Assembly (NCBI GenBank): GCA_027621175.1
Contig: JAQCCM010000010.1
Span: forward strand, 1 to 51,152
Length of the DNA stretch: 51,152 bases
Source: Bacteroidota bacterium
GTDB lineage: Bacteria; Bacteroidota; Bacteroidia; Flavobacteriales; Flavobacteriaceae
Direction: 5' to 3'
The translations under genes and the position numbers were made by a program. How positions within the stretch are numbered: position 1 is the first letter of the stretch; every line of letters starts with the position of its first letter. Shown here piece by piece: positions 39,781 to 48,971 of this stretch. The notes beneath the pieces were generated by a model, which saw only the letters and a program-made list of their open reading frames with translations, searched no databases and was not told where the DNA came from.

Positions 39781-41541
39781 TTACAGACTTTCTTCCTCTA
39801 ACCGTTGTTGGGCGTATAAGTCTTTGTAGTATCCTTCAGCTTTAGTAAGGGATGCATGCGTGCCAAACTGCGCTACTTTTCCGTCTTTGAGAATAAGAAT
39901 ATAATCCGCATTTTTTGCGGACGAAACACGATGACAGACAATTAGTGTAGTCGTATTTTTATTATTTGTTTTTAACGACGATAAAATAGCTTCTTCGGTT
40001 TCGGTGTCAACGGCGGAAAGGCAATCGTCAAGTAGTAGTAGTTTTGGTTGTTTGATTAATGCGCGTGCAATGGACACGCGCTGCTTTTGTCCACCAGAAA
40101 GCGTGATGCCCCGTTCGCCAAGCACGGTGTCGTATTTTGTGTTAAATTCAATAATGTTTTCATGTACAGCCGCTTGTTTTGCAGCGTTTTCTATTTCTTC
40201 TTGCGTGGCATCTTGTTTGCCAAAACGGATATTGTTTGCAATGGTATCGGAAAACAAAAAGACTTGTTGTGGCACCACACCCATAACGTTACGAATATCG
40301 CTTTGTGCATACGCTTGAAGTGGGTTTTTACCAAGAGTTATTTCGCCAGAATTCGGTAAATAGGTTTTTGAAAGTAATTGCAGCAGGGTGGTTTTCCCCG
40401 AACCTGTAGGTCCCATAACAGCAAGTGTTTTTCCTTCTTCCAATGCAAAAGACACACCATGTAGCGCATGAATTCCCGTGTCGTCATAAGTAAAGTGAAC
40501 ATTTCTAAATGCGATATCCACGGACTCTAATTTTTTGTTCGCCTCAACACTATCTTGAATATCCGGTTCTTGTCCTAAAAACTCATTGATGCGTTTTTGC
40601 GATGCCTCTGCCTGTTGTACAATAGAAGTAACCCATCCTACTGTTGTCACAGGCCATGTGAGCATATTTACATAAATAATAAACTCTGCCAATACACCAA
40701 GCTCTATTTGACCGCTTATGTATTGACTTCCTCCAATAAAAACAACTAAAACATTACTGATGCCAATAAGAAGTATCATTAAGGGGAAAAACCATGCTTG
40801 CACTTGCACCAAAGACATATTTTTGTTCCGACTCTCTTCTGAAATACGGTTCATTTCTGCTATTCGGTTAGGTTCAATGGCATAGGATTTTATCACATTT
40901 ATTCCACTGAATGATTCTTGCGCAAATGTAGAAAGTTGCGATAGCATTTGCTGCACAAGTGTGCTTCGCTCGTGTATGGCCTTGCTGAGCCTGTAAATCA
41001 TAAAGGATAAAACAGGCAACGGGAGAAGTGTGTAAAGGGTTAGTTTGGGCGCAACACTGAACATATAACTGATTACAATAACAAATAATGTGAGCGTATT
41101 GATGCTATACATAAGGGCAGGGCCAACATACATGCGTACTCTTGAAACATCTTCGCTTATTCGACTCATTAAATCTCCGGTACGATTCTGCTTGTAAAAA
41201 CGCAGTGAAAGCTTTTGATAGTGATCGTAAATGGTGTTTTTTAAATCGAATTCTATATGGCGTGACACATTTATAATGGTTTGTCGCATCACAAATGTAA
41301 ACCCCCCTGAAACGAGTGCCGCCCCAATAATTAGGGCAATATTTGTGAGTAATATTTTTCTGATCGCTCCGATGTCTGTTGTGCCACTTTGTATAAACTG
41401 CTCTATTTCAGTAATGGAATCTCCTACCAAACTTGGTGCAAGTACAGCAAATACTCGAGACAAAACAGTAAAGAGCAACCCCAGCAGCAGCAGGAGAAGG
41501 TATTTTTTTAAATATCGGTTAAGGTATTGAAGTGCGCGCAA
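39781..41541 (-). CDS. ABC exporter, fused membrane and ATPase domains
   Basis: 586 residues, a half-transporter of the MsbA/MDR type: six spans in residues 1-320 (ABC_membrane) followed by the ATPase. Walker A GPTGSGKTTLLQLL (about 366-379), Q-loop MGVVPQQVFLFSD (about 406-418), signature LSGGQKQRVSIARAL (about 464-478), Walker B LLLLDDCLSAVDTE (about 484-497), H-loop IVCHRVSS. It would act as a homodimer or paired with a partner elsewhere; lipid A or drugs are the usual substrates of this type, but none is indicated here. A TAGATTTG box lies upstream and the broken PUR gene follows. Confidence 0.92.
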   Translation of the reverse strand: MRALQYLNRYLKKYLLLLLLGLLFTVLSRVFAVLAPSLVGDSITEIEQFIQSGTTDIGAIRKILLTNIALIIGAALVSGGFTFVMRQTIINVSRHIEFDLKNTIYDHYQKLSLRFYKQNRTGDLMSRISEDVSRVRMYVGPALMYSINTLTLFVIVISYMFSVAPKLTLYTLLPLPVLSFMIYRLSKAIHERSTLVQQMLSQLSTFAQESFSGINVIKSYAIEPNRIAEMNRISEESRNKNMSLVQVQAWFFPLMILLIGISNVLVVFIGGSQYISGQIELGVLAEFIIYVNMLTWPVTTVGWVTSIVQQAEASQKRINEFLGQEPDIQDSVEANKKLESVDIAFRNVHFTYDDTGIHALHGVSFALEEGKTLAVMGPTGSGKTTLLQLLSKTYLPNSGEITLGKNPLQAYAQSDIRNVMGVVPQQVFLFSDTIANNIRFGKQDATQEEIENAAKQAAVHENIIEFNTKYDTVLGERGITLSGGQKQRVSIARALIKQPKLLLLDDCLSAVDTETEEAILSSLKTNNKNTTTLIVCHRVSSAKNADYILILKDGKVAQFGTHASLTKAEGYYKDLYAQQRLEEESL

Positions 41542-41580
41542 GCTATTTTTTTACGAAGATAAGTTTTTAGGTGGTTGCGT

Positions 41581-41588
41581 CAAATCTA
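41581..41588 (-). promoter_or_regulatory. -7 box TAGATTTG of the ABC exporter gene
   Basis: Exact TAnnTTTG on the minus strand, 39 nt before the ABC start. It is divergent from the nusB box 13 nt away. Confidence 0.4.
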
Positions 41589-41601
41589 AAGTTAAACATC
41601 G

Positions 41602-41609
41602 TATTTTTG
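41602..41609 (+). promoter_or_regulatory. -7 box TATTTTTG of nusB
   Basis: Exact TAnnTTTG, 23 nt before the nusB ATG; a TTG at 41575-41577 lies 24 nt upstream, slightly long for the consensus. Confidence 0.5.
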
Positions 41610-41632
41610 TCCTATCAAATACGTTCTTATAC

Positions 41633-42565
41633 ATGATTACAAGACGGCATCTTCGCACTAAGGTTATGCAAGCCCTCTATGCGCAACAACTGGACCCAAA
41701 CGATAATCTCAAAGCAGGTGAATCTTGGATACTTAAGAGCAGTCAAGACTTTCAATTGCTTTACATTACCCTTTTGGATTTGTTTGTCGAATTGCATGCT
41801 TGTGGACATAAGCTCTATTTTAAAAACACCAAAAAACATTTGACCCCAGAAAAAAACGAAGTTAACCCAAAGTTCTTTTCTAATCAGGCTTTAAAGATGT
41901 TGATGGAAAACCCAAAACTAGAAGCTCTACGTACCAAATACAAACTAAAATTTTGGAAAAAACACGATGAATACGTGCGACTGATTTGGGACGCTATAAC
42001 CCAAAGCGATGTGTATCATGCGTATTTGGCAGAAGAAACCACTTCCTTAGAATCTGACAAAGCCGTTTTGGTTTCCCTTTTTACTAATGTGATTGCACCA
42101 TTTGACCGATTACCGGAATTTATTGAGGAGGTAAATATTTCATGGATAGATGATATTCCTCTGGTGAACACCATTGTTCGCAATAGTCTTAAGCGTATCG
42201 ATACGTCTGATGCGATCATATCAAACTTATACAAGGACGAAGATGATCAAAAATTTTCATTGGAACTGTTTCGTAAGGTTATGCTTAACAAACAGGAGTT
42301 GCAAAACGAAATCATTGGAAGAACACCAAATTGGGATCCAGAGCGCATCGCTAGCCTAGACTTTACTTTATTGCTAATGGCACTTGCAGAATTGTTGTAT
42401 TTCCCCTCTATTCCTGTGAATGTTACCATTAATGAATATTTGGAAATTGCTAAAGAGTATGCTACACCAAAAAGCAGTATATTTATTAATGGTGTCTTAG
42501 ACAAAGTACTAAAAGAATTTACCGAGCAGAAACGCATTCGTAAAAATTTACGCGGAATGCAGTAA
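41633..42565 (+). CDS. nusB: transcription antitermination factor NusB (long form)
   Basis: RNA-binding partner of NusE that joins boxA-dependent antitermination on rRNA operons. 310 residues, about twice E. coli NusB (139). The NusB fold starts as ITRRHLRTKVMQALYAQQL (residues 2-20), the Arg-rich entry helix, but a long helical insert follows (about 25-150). The recognisable C-terminal core is EVNISWIDDIPLVNTIVRN, then LLMALAELLYFPSIPVNVTI (about 245-264) and IFINGVLDKVL (about 283-293). I recall this long form as normal for Flavobacteriia. An rRNA operon begins 8 kb away in the same window. First gene of nusB-DUF1573-yajC. Confidence 0.93.
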   Translation: MITRRHLRTKVMQALYAQQLDPNDNLKAGESWILKSSQDFQLLYITLLDLFVELHACGHKLYFKNTKKHLTPEKNEVNPKFFSNQALKMLMENPKLEALRTKYKLKFWKKHDEYVRLIWDAITQSDVYHAYLAEETTSLESDKAVLVSLFTNVIAPFDRLPEFIEEVNISWIDDIPLVNTIVRNSLKRIDTSDAIISNLYKDEDDQKFSLELFRKVMLNKQELQNEIIGRTPNWDPERIASLDFTLLLMALAELLYFPSIPVNVTINEYLEIAKEYATPKSSIFINGVLDKVLKEFTEQKRIRKNLRGMQ

Positions 42566-42594
42566 TATGTTTATTTTTGAAAAAATTACAATTT

Positions 42595-43071
42595 ATGAAA
42601 CCATTGATTTTTGCCCTTTTGGGTCTGTTTATTATGAGTTGCTCTGGAAATGCAGCTAAAAAAGTGAAGCAAGAGAATCTTGCGGAAGCAGAAGCGCGTA
42701 AAGATGCAAATAACAACCTACCTGTATTAACGTTTGATAAAAAAGAACACGATTTTGGTGTTATTAACGAAGGTGATGTCGTAGAAACCGCTTTTTCATT
42801 TACCAATATGGGGAACAGTGATTTAACGATTTTGGATGCGCGTGGAAGTTGCGGTTGTACCGTGCCCGAGTACCCTAAAAATACGCCTATTGCTCCTGGT
42901 GAAACCAGAGAGATTAAAGTTAAATTTGATTCCGCAAACAAGCCAGGAAATCAAACCAAAACAGTAACACTTACTACCAACACCGAAAGCGGACGTGAAA
43001 TTTTGCGTATCAAAACAGTAGTAACACCCGATCCTGTAAAAGAAAAACAGCGTCAAGCTGCTCGTAACTAA
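42595..43071 (+). CDS. DUF1573 lipoprotein (Ig-like)
   Basis: 158 residues from ATG 42595 (a TTG at 42577 is in frame but would put the signal peptide inside). Lipoprotein signal MKPLIFALLGLFIMSC, with the lipobox Cys at residue 16. After a charged linker comes the DUF1573 domain (about 45-150): FDKKEHDFGVINEGDVVETAFSF, the typical SCGCT (about 88-92) and PGETREIKVKFD. This is an Ig-like/HYDIN-type fold, probably periplasmic-facing. A TATTTTTG box at 42572-42579 may give it its own promoter after nusB. Function unknown. Confidence 0.9.
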   Translation: MKPLIFALLGLFIMSCSGNAAKKVKQENLAEAEARKDANNNLPVLTFDKKEHDFGVINEGDVVETAFSFTNMGNSDLTILDARGSCGCTVPEYPKNTPIAPGETREIKVKFDSANKPGNQTKTVTLTTNTESGREILRIKTVVTPDPVKEKQRQAARN

Positions 43072-43093
43072 GCTACTAACTAAAATTTATATA

Positions 43094-43375
43094 ATGGGAA
43101 ACCAATTACCTTTCTTACTACTCATGTTCGCGGTCATGTTTTTGTTTTTAATTCTACCGCAACAACGTCGTGCCAAAAGAGAACGTACCTTCAAAAATAA
43201 CCTTAAAAAAGGGGATTTAATAGTTACCAAAGGCGGTATTCATGGCAAAGTAGTTGAGGTTAACGAAAGCAACGATAGTTGTGTAATTGAAACTATGGCA
43301 GGAAAAGTTAAAATCGAGCGCAGTTTTATTTCGCAAGAGATGAGTCAGCGAAGAACAGCTAGTCCTAAAAAATAA
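43094..43375 (+). CDS. yajC: preprotein translocase subunit YajC
   Basis: Accessory Sec subunit of the SecDF-YajC complex in the inner membrane. 93 residues: one N-terminal span (LPFLLLMFAVMFLFLILP, about residues 5-22) and a cytoplasmic domain with PQQRRAKRE and the family block LKKGDLIVTKGGIHGKVVEV (about 38-57). Normal length. It lies 22 nt after the DUF1573 gene and is closed by an intrinsic terminator at 43381. SecD/SecF are not in the window, but secA is. Confidence 0.93.
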   Translation: MGNQLPFLLLMFAVMFLFLILPQQRRAKRERTFKNNLKKGDLIVTKGGIHGKVVEVNESNDSCVIETMAGKVKIERSFISQEMSQRRTASPKK

Positions 43376-43380
43376 AATCA

Positions 43381-43407
43381 AAGCACTTCTCACGAAGTGC
43401 TTTTTTT
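43381..43407 (+). terminator. intrinsic terminator after yajC
   Basis: Nine-pair perfect stem AAGCACTTC / GAAGTGCTT with a TCAC tetraloop, followed by a T-run to 43407. Its T-run ends six bases before the pyrD ATG, so pyrD would have to be read from readthrough or from a promoter within yajC. Confidence 0.85.
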
Positions 43408-43412
43408 AAATC

Positions 43413-44426
43413 ATGTACAAACGCGTCATTCGACCCATACTGTTTTTGTTTGATCCCGAATGGGTGCATTATTTTTCATTTGCAACCATTGGTTTCTTGC
43501 ATCGCATTCCATTTATGGGTACTTTGATTAGGGCATTGTATGTAAGTAAAAAGCCTTCCCTAAAAAGAGAAGTTTTTGGCATTCAGTTTCCAAACCCGAT
43601 TGGACTTGCAGCAGGATTTGATAAGGACGCCAAACGGTTTAAAGAACTTTCCAACTTTGGATTTGGTTTTATTGAAATAGGCACGGTAACGCCCAAACCC
43701 CAAGATGGAAATCCAAAACCTCGACTCTTTCGACTGAAAAAAGACAAAGGTATTATCAATCGAATGGGCTTTAATAACGAAGGTGTTGTGGCTGCTGCAA
43801 AACGCTTGCAGCACAATAAAAACGTGATTATCGGCGGGAATATTGGAAAAAATAAAACAACTCCTAATGAAAATGCTCAAGATGATTACCTCATTTGCTT
43901 CGATGCCTTATTTGATGTTGTTGATTATTTTGTAGTAAATGTGAGTTCACCAAATACGCCTAATTTACGCGATCTACAAGAAAAAGAACCACTTACCGCA
44001 TTACTGAATACCCTCCAAAAACAAAACAACAGCAAACCTAAGCGTAAGCCCATTTTGTTAAAAATCGCCCCCGACCTTACCGATACGCAGCTTTCTGATA
44101 TTATTGACATTGTCGAAGCCACCAAAATTGATGGTGTTATTGCTACAAACACAACCCTTTCTCGCGAAGGATTGAAAAGTCCAGATACACTCACCAAACA
44201 AGCAGGTGGGTTAAGCGGCAAACCTTTAACGAATCGCAGTACAGAAGTAATTCGTTTTTTACATACGCAAAGTAAGGGTGCTTTTCCTATCATAGGGGTG
44301 GGAGGAATTCATACCCCAGAAGACGCAAAAGAAAAACTAGATGCAGGCGCTTCCTTGATTCAACTATATACGGGCTTTGTTTATGAAGGACCTGCCTCAG
44401 TTTATAGAATGAACAAAAACCTATAA
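43413..44426 (+). CDS. pyrD: dihydroorotate dehydrogenase, quinone-dependent (class 2)
   Basis: Oxidises dihydroorotate to orotate with FMN, passing electrons to membrane quinone. 337 residues. The N-terminal membrane-attached helices (residues 1-45; [17 protein letters not shown]) mark class 2. Core: [16 protein letters not shown] (about 59-74), [17 protein letters not shown] (about 88-104), NRMGFNNEG (about 114-122), [15 protein letters not shown] (about 174-188) with the class 2 catalytic Ser, KIAPDLTD, and the FMN phosphate site [11 protein letters not shown] (about 293-303). Complements pyrF elsewhere in the window. Confidence 0.95.
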   Translation: MYKRVIRPILFLFDPEWVHYFSFATIGFLHRIPFMGTLIRALYVSKKPSLKREVFGIQFPNPIGLAAGFDKDAKRFKELSNFGFGFIEIGTVTPKPQDGNPKPRLFRLKKDKGIINRMGFNNEGVVAAAKRLQHNKNVIIGGNIGKNKTTPNENAQDDYLICFDALFDVVDYFVVNVSSPNTPNLRDLQEKEPLTALLNTLQKQNNSKPKRKPILLKIAPDLTDTQLSDIIDIVEATKIDGVIATNTTLSREGLKSPDTLTKQAGGLSGKPLTNRSTEVIRFLHTQSKGAFPIIGVGGIHTPEDAKEKLDAGASLIQLYTGFVYEGPASVYRMNKNL

Positions 44427-44524
44427 AAACATCAAAATCGCTGCTTTTTTTGTTTAGTTTTTATTAAACACAAAAAAAATCTGTACATTAGTTCCATATT
44501 TGTTTAACCCTAAATCTAAATAAA

Positions 44525-44776
44525 ATGGAATCAAACCTATTTTGGCTTATTATTATTGGTATTGTAGCTGGTTTCCTTGCTGGAAAACTTATGAAAGGAA
44601 AAGGCATCGGAATTTTTATTAATCTTTTAGTTGGTGTCGCAGGATCAGTATTAGGTAGCTGGCTTTTTGGTCAGCTTGGCCTCTCCATTGGAGGTGGTCT
44701 GCTCGGATCACTTTTTTCAGCATTTTTGGGCGCTGTAATTTTACTTTTTATCATTGGGCTAATTAAAAGGGGCTGA
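44525..44776 (+). CDS. GlsB/YeaQ/YmgE family membrane protein
   Basis: 83 residues with three spans and Gly-rich repeats (GIVAGFLAGKLMKGKG, about residues 12-27; LLVGVAGSVLGSWLFG, about 34-49; GLLGSLFSAFLGAVILLFIIG). This is the transglycosylase-associated protein family, often induced by stress; the molecular function is unknown. It is a single gene, ending in a strong GC-rich terminator. A near-consensus box CATATTTG (44495-44502) lies 22 nt upstream, without a clear -33 element. Confidence 0.88.
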   Translation: MESNLFWLIIIGIVAGFLAGKLMKGKGIGIFINLLVGVAGSVLGSWLFGQLGLSIGGGLLGSLFSAFLGAVILLFIIGLIKRG

Positions 44777-44787
44777 TGTATACAGCC

Positions 44788-44817
44788 AAAGGCGCGCACA
44801 TTGTGCGCGCCTTTTTT
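44788..44817 (+). terminator. intrinsic terminator, very GC-rich stem
   Basis: Twelve-pair stem AAAGGCGCGCAC / GTGCGCGCCTTT around an ATT loop, followed by further T residues. GC-rich compared with the surrounding sequence. Confidence 0.9.
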
Positions 44818-44906
44818 AATGCTTATAATTTGTCACCAGAGTAGTTGTGTTCTATTTATATAATTTTAAGTATTTTACAACGCAATACTTTTTAAATTCA
44901 ATTTTT

Positions 44907-47033
44907 ATGAATATTTCAAACGTAACTCGTTTAAGCATGGTTTTTTTCGCCATTGCCTTAATTTCTTGTACACAAAAATCATCCTTTACAAATACGTTAT
45001 TAAAACCTTGGGAAGGATCATACCAAGGAACGCCTGCTTTTGATAAAATGGAAGTGGCAGACGTTAAGCCAGCTATGCTCAAAGCCATGGCATTAAACCT
45101 TGAAGAAATAGAAGCCATTGCGTCTAATCCAGAGCCGCCAACCTTTAAAAATACAATTGAAGAAATGGAACGTTCAGGAGCTCCATTAGATAGAGCTTTT
45201 GCCTATCACGGAATCTTTAGCAGTAATATGTCTACTCCTGAATTCCGTGAGATACAAACGGAACTAGCTCCCTTGTTTTCAGAATTTCAATCTAAAATTT
45301 CCCAAAACGAGTTGCTTTTTAAGCGTATTAAAACCATTTATGAGGCATCACAAGAAAACCCACTTCCATCAGATCAACAACGTGTGGTAGAACTCACTTA
45401 TCAAAGTTTTGCTATGAGCGGTGCCGATTTGGATGCGGATAAAAAGAAACGTTACGCAGAAATCAATAAAGAGTTATCAACCCTATACACCAAGTTTTCT
45501 AACAACGTTTTACACGATGAGGAAAATTATATAACCTATTTATCAAAAGATCAATTGAATGGATTACCTGATGCCTTTGTTAAATCAGCTGCTCGTATAG
45601 CACAAAGCAAAGGGAGGGAAGGGGAGTATGCAATAACAAACACACGTTCATCAATGGATCCCTTTTTGACGTATTCTACAGAACGTGAATTGAGAAAGCA
45701 AGTGTGGACCAATTATTATTCAAGAGGCGATAATAATGACGCTTATGACAACAAAGAAATTATTGCAGAGATTTTAAAACTTCGAAAAGAGCGTGTCGGA
45801 CTTCTAGGGTATTCTAATTTTGCGGAATGGCGTCTTCAAAATCGCATGGCTAAAAATCCTGAAAAAGCGTTGGCACTTATGGAAGCTGTTTGGCCTGCGG
45901 CCATTGCACGTGTATCAGAAGAAGTTACTGATATGCAGGCTGTAGCAGTAGCGAATGGCGATAACATAACCATTGCTCCTTGGGATTACCGTTATTATGC
46001 CGAAAAGGTGCGTAAAGTCAAATACGATTTAGATTCGGATGAAGTGAAACAGTACCTTCAAATGGACAAACTTACAGATGCGATGCACTATGTGGCAGGA
46101 CGTTTATTTGGATTCGCCTTTTCAACTTTACCCGAGGGTTCTGTTCCCGTTTTTCATGAAGATGTTAAAGTTTGGGAAGTAACACATAAAGATACAGGTG
46201 AACACATTGGATTATGGTATTTAGACCCCTATGCCAGAGAAGGAAAACGTTCGGGTGCTTGGGCAACAACATATCGTAGCTATTCAACTTTTGACGGTAA
46301 AACCAATGTATTGGCATCTAACAATTCGAATTTTGTGAAGCCTGCTCCTGGAGAAGCTTTGTTGATTTCTTGGGACGACGCCACAACCTTTTTCCATGAA
46401 TTTGGTCATGCCTTGCATTTTTTCGCCTCCAATGTCAAATATCCCACGCTAAACGGCGGCGTTCGAGATTATACAGAATTTCAATCACAACTATTAGAGC
46501 GTTGGTTGGCTACGGATGAGGTCATTGATCGCTTTTTGGTGCATCAAGAAACTGGAAAGCCCATGCCCGAGACCCTTGTTAAAAAAATCAAAAAAGCAGC
46601 TACGTTCAATCAAGGGTTTGCGACAACGGAGTATTTAGCATCTGCATTAATGGATATGAAATTGCATTTAGCAGATCCAACAGATTTAGATGTAGGCGTT
46701 TTTGAACGTGAAACATTAGCTGCACTCAACATACCTAAAGAACTGCCGATGCGTCACCGTACACCTCATTTTGGACATGTTTTCTCTGGAGAAGGCTACG
46801 CCACAGCCTATTACGGATATATGTGGGCAGACGTTCTTACCGCTGATGCTGCCGAGGCGTTTAAAGAAGCACCTGGTGGTTTTTATAATGAAGAGATGGC
46901 AAATAAGCTAGTAACCTATTTGTTTGCACCACGTAATTCGATAGACCCTGCTCAGGCATATCTTATGTTTCGTGGACGTGAAGCCAATATTGATGCGTTG
47001 ATGCGTGCTCGCGGTTTCCCTGTAAAAAACTAA
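44907..47033 (+). CDS. M3 family zinc metallopeptidase (peptidyl-dipeptidase Dcp-like), lipoprotein
   Basis: 708 residues from ATG 44907. A signal with lipobox (FAIALISC, Cys near residue 22) makes it a lipoprotein rather than cytoplasmic like E. coli Dcp. The helical N-terminal half leads to the catalytic HExxH in FFHEFGHALHFF (about residues 498-509), with the third zinc ligand Glu in RDYTEFQSQLLERW (about 525-538). The late HRTPHFGHVF and GEGYATAYYGYMWADVL (about 631-651) hold substrate-binding Tyr and His residues. It cleaves C-terminal dipeptides. The frame extends 20 codons upstream, but that region is A/T-rich and lacks a signal. Confidence 0.93.
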   Translation: MNISNVTRLSMVFFAIALISCTQKSSFTNTLLKPWEGSYQGTPAFDKMEVADVKPAMLKAMALNLEEIEAIASNPEPPTFKNTIEEMERSGAPLDRAFAYHGIFSSNMSTPEFREIQTELAPLFSEFQSKISQNELLFKRIKTIYEASQENPLPSDQQRVVELTYQSFAMSGADLDADKKKRYAEINKELSTLYTKFSNNVLHDEENYITYLSKDQLNGLPDAFVKSAARIAQSKGREGEYAITNTRSSMDPFLTYSTERELRKQVWTNYYSRGDNNDAYDNKEIIAEILKLRKERVGLLGYSNFAEWRLQNRMAKNPEKALALMEAVWPAAIARVSEEVTDMQAVAVANGDNITIAPWDYRYYAEKVRKVKYDLDSDEVKQYLQMDKLTDAMHYVAGRLFGFAFSTLPEGSVPVFHEDVKVWEVTHKDTGEHIGLWYLDPYAREGKRSGAWATTYRSYSTFDGKTNVLASNNSNFVKPAPGEALLISWDDATTFFHEFGHALHFFASNVKYPTLNGGVRDYTEFQSQLLERWLATDEVIDRFLVHQETGKPMPETLVKKIKKAATFNQGFATTEYLASALMDMKLHLADPTDLDVGVFERETLAALNIPKELPMRHRTPHFGHVFSGEGYATAYYGYMWADVLTADAAEAFKEAPGGFYNEEMANKLVTYLFAPRNSIDPAQAYLMFRGREANIDALMRARGFPVKN

Positions 47034-47084
47034 CTCATCAGATTTATCAATAGATTTTAGTAATTTAAACCGAAATTTTATTGA

Positions 47085-48971
47085 ATGAAAGATTTGGTTT
47101 ACCGTACAGCGGATTCGTATTACAAGGCAAAACAATTTGCAAACGAAAACCCAGAAGCCTTTTGGGCAGATATTGCAGGAAATTTTGAATGGCACACGCC
47201 ATGGGATAAAGTGTTGGAATTCGATTTCCTCACTCCAGAAGTAAAGTGGTTTTTAGGCGGAAAACTAAATATCACTGAAAACTGTCTCGATAGACACCTT
47301 AAAACTCAGCCCAATCAAACTGCCATTATTTTTGAGCCAAATGATCCTAGCGAAGCTGCTCAACATATTTCATACAGCGAATTGCACAGCAGGGTTTGTC
47401 GCGCAGCCAATATGTTAAAAGCCAATGGCGCCAAAAAAGGGGATAGGATATGTATTTACATGCCCATGACTCCTGAGCTGGCAATTGCCGTATTGGCATG
47501 CGCGCGGATTGGCGCCATTCATTCGGTAGTTTTTGCAGGTTTTTCGGCTACAGCATTGGCAGCTCGGATAAATGATGCTGAATGCAGTATATTACTTACG
47601 TCTGATGGCGGCTTTCGCGGAGCTAAAGTAACTCCCCTAAAAGAGATTGCCGATGAAGCATTGACATCTTGCCCCTCTATAAAAAACTGTATTGTTCTTA
47701 GACGTACTGGTCAAGACATATCGTGGAATCCTATAGATCTATGGTGGCACGAAGAACTTGAGAAGGTCAACGACGTTTGTCCGGCTGAAATCATGGACAG
47801 TGAGGATCCCCTTTTTATCTTATACACCTCGGGATCCACTGGAAAACCAAAAGGAATGGTGCATACATGTGGTGGATATATGGTTTATACCGCATACTCC
47901 TTTAAAAATGTTTTTCAATACCAAAAAGACGATGTGTATTGGTGTACCGCAGATATCGGTTGGATTACCGGACATTCCTATATTATATATGGACCTTTGG
48001 CTGTTGGCGCTACAACCGTGATGTTTGAAGGTGTTCCGTCCTATCCAGATTATGGTCGTTTTTGGGAAGTCTGTGCCAAACACAAGGTCAATCAGTTTTA
48101 TACCGCACCCACTGCGATCCGCGCCCTACAAAAACACCCAACCGATTTGGTAGAACAACATGATTTATCATCAATAAAGGTATTGGGCTCTGTGGGCGAA
48201 CCTATTAATGCAGAAGCGTGGCATTGGTATGATAAATATGTAGGTAAACACAAGTGTCCTATTGTAGATACATGGTGGCAAACAGAAACAGGAGGCATTT
48301 TGATTACCTCATTAGCAGGGGTTACTCCTCAAAAACCCACTTATGCCACTTTACCTATGCCGGGTATTCAAGCGGTATTGCTGGATAATAAAGGCAACGA
48401 AATTGAAGGAGAAACCGAAGGTATTTTGGCAATAAAATACCCTTGGCCTTCCATTGCACGGACTATTTGGGGTGACCATGAACGCTATAAAAACGTCTAT
48501 TTCTCAGCCTATCCAGGATATTATTTTCCCGGTGATGGCGCACTTCGTGATGCCGAAAGTAATTTCCGTATTACTGGTAGGGTAGATGATGTGGTCATTG
48601 TCTCTGGACATAACCTTGGAACGGCACCCATTGAAAATGCATTGAACGAACATCCTCATGTAGTGGAAAGTGCTGTTGTTGGTTTCCCACACGATATAAA
48701 AGGAAACGCATTGCACGCTTTTGTCATTCCAAGCACTGAAGTTAGTGCAAACAAATTAGCTGAAGAACTCCGCGCATTAGTAGCAAAAACCATAGGGCCC
48801 ATTGCAAAACCTGACCGCATACAAGTGGTAAGAGGCTTACCCAAAACAAGAAGTGGTAAAATTATGCGTAGAATTTTACGTAAACTTGCTTCGGGTGAGC
48901 ACGATAGCCTTGGCGATGTTTCAACCCTACTAAATCCTGAAGTAATCGAAGAGATTAAGAAAAATAACTAA
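47085..48971 (+). CDS. acs: acetyl-CoA synthetase (acetate-CoA ligase)
   Basis: Activates acetate to acetyl-CoA through acetyl-AMP. 628 residues, the standard length. The N-terminal Acs region has ANENPEAFWADIAGNFEWHTPWDKVLEFD split at the usual place. Adenylate-forming motifs: YTSGSTGKPKG (about residues 246-256), DTWWQTETGG (about 395-404), and the hinge GRVDDVVIVSGHNLGTAPIE (about 506-525). The acetylated/regulatory Lys lies in PKTRSGKIMRRIL (about 586-598). Its 3' end overlaps the convergent M42 peptidase gene by 17 nt. Confidence 0.97.
   Translation: MKDLVYRTADSYYKAKQFANENPEAFWADIAGNFEWHTPWDKVLEFDFLTPEVKWFLGGKLNITENCLDRHLKTQPNQTAIIFEPNDPSEAAQHISYSELHSRVCRAANMLKANGAKKGDRICIYMPMTPELAIAVLACARIGAIHSVVFAGFSATALAARINDAECSILLTSDGGFRGAKVTPLKEIADEALTSCPSIKNCIVLRRTGQDISWNPIDLWWHEELEKVNDVCPAEIMDSEDPLFILYTSGSTGKPKGMVHTCGGYMVYTAYSFKNVFQYQKDDVYWCTADIGWITGHSYIIYGPLAVGATTVMFEGVPSYPDYGRFWEVCAKHKVNQFYTAPTAIRALQKHPTDLVEQHDLSSIKVLGSVGEPINAEAWHWYDKYVGKHKCPIVDTWWQTETGGILITSLAGVTPQKPTYATLPMPGIQAVLLDNKGNEIEGETEGILAIKYPWPSIARTIWGDHERYKNVYFSAYPGYYFPGDGALRDAESNFRITGRVDDVVIVSGHNLGTAPIENALNEHPHVVESAVVGFPHDIKGNALHAFVIPSTEVSANKLAEELRALVAKTIGPIAKPDRIQVVRGLPKTRSGKIMRRILRKLASGEHDSLGDVSTLLNPEVIEEIKKNN

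Noticed and set aside
42519-42941. Minus-strand open frame of 140 codons across nusB and the DUF1573 gene
   Set aside because: Crosses two real genes in antisense; low-complexity Ser/Leu-rich translation.
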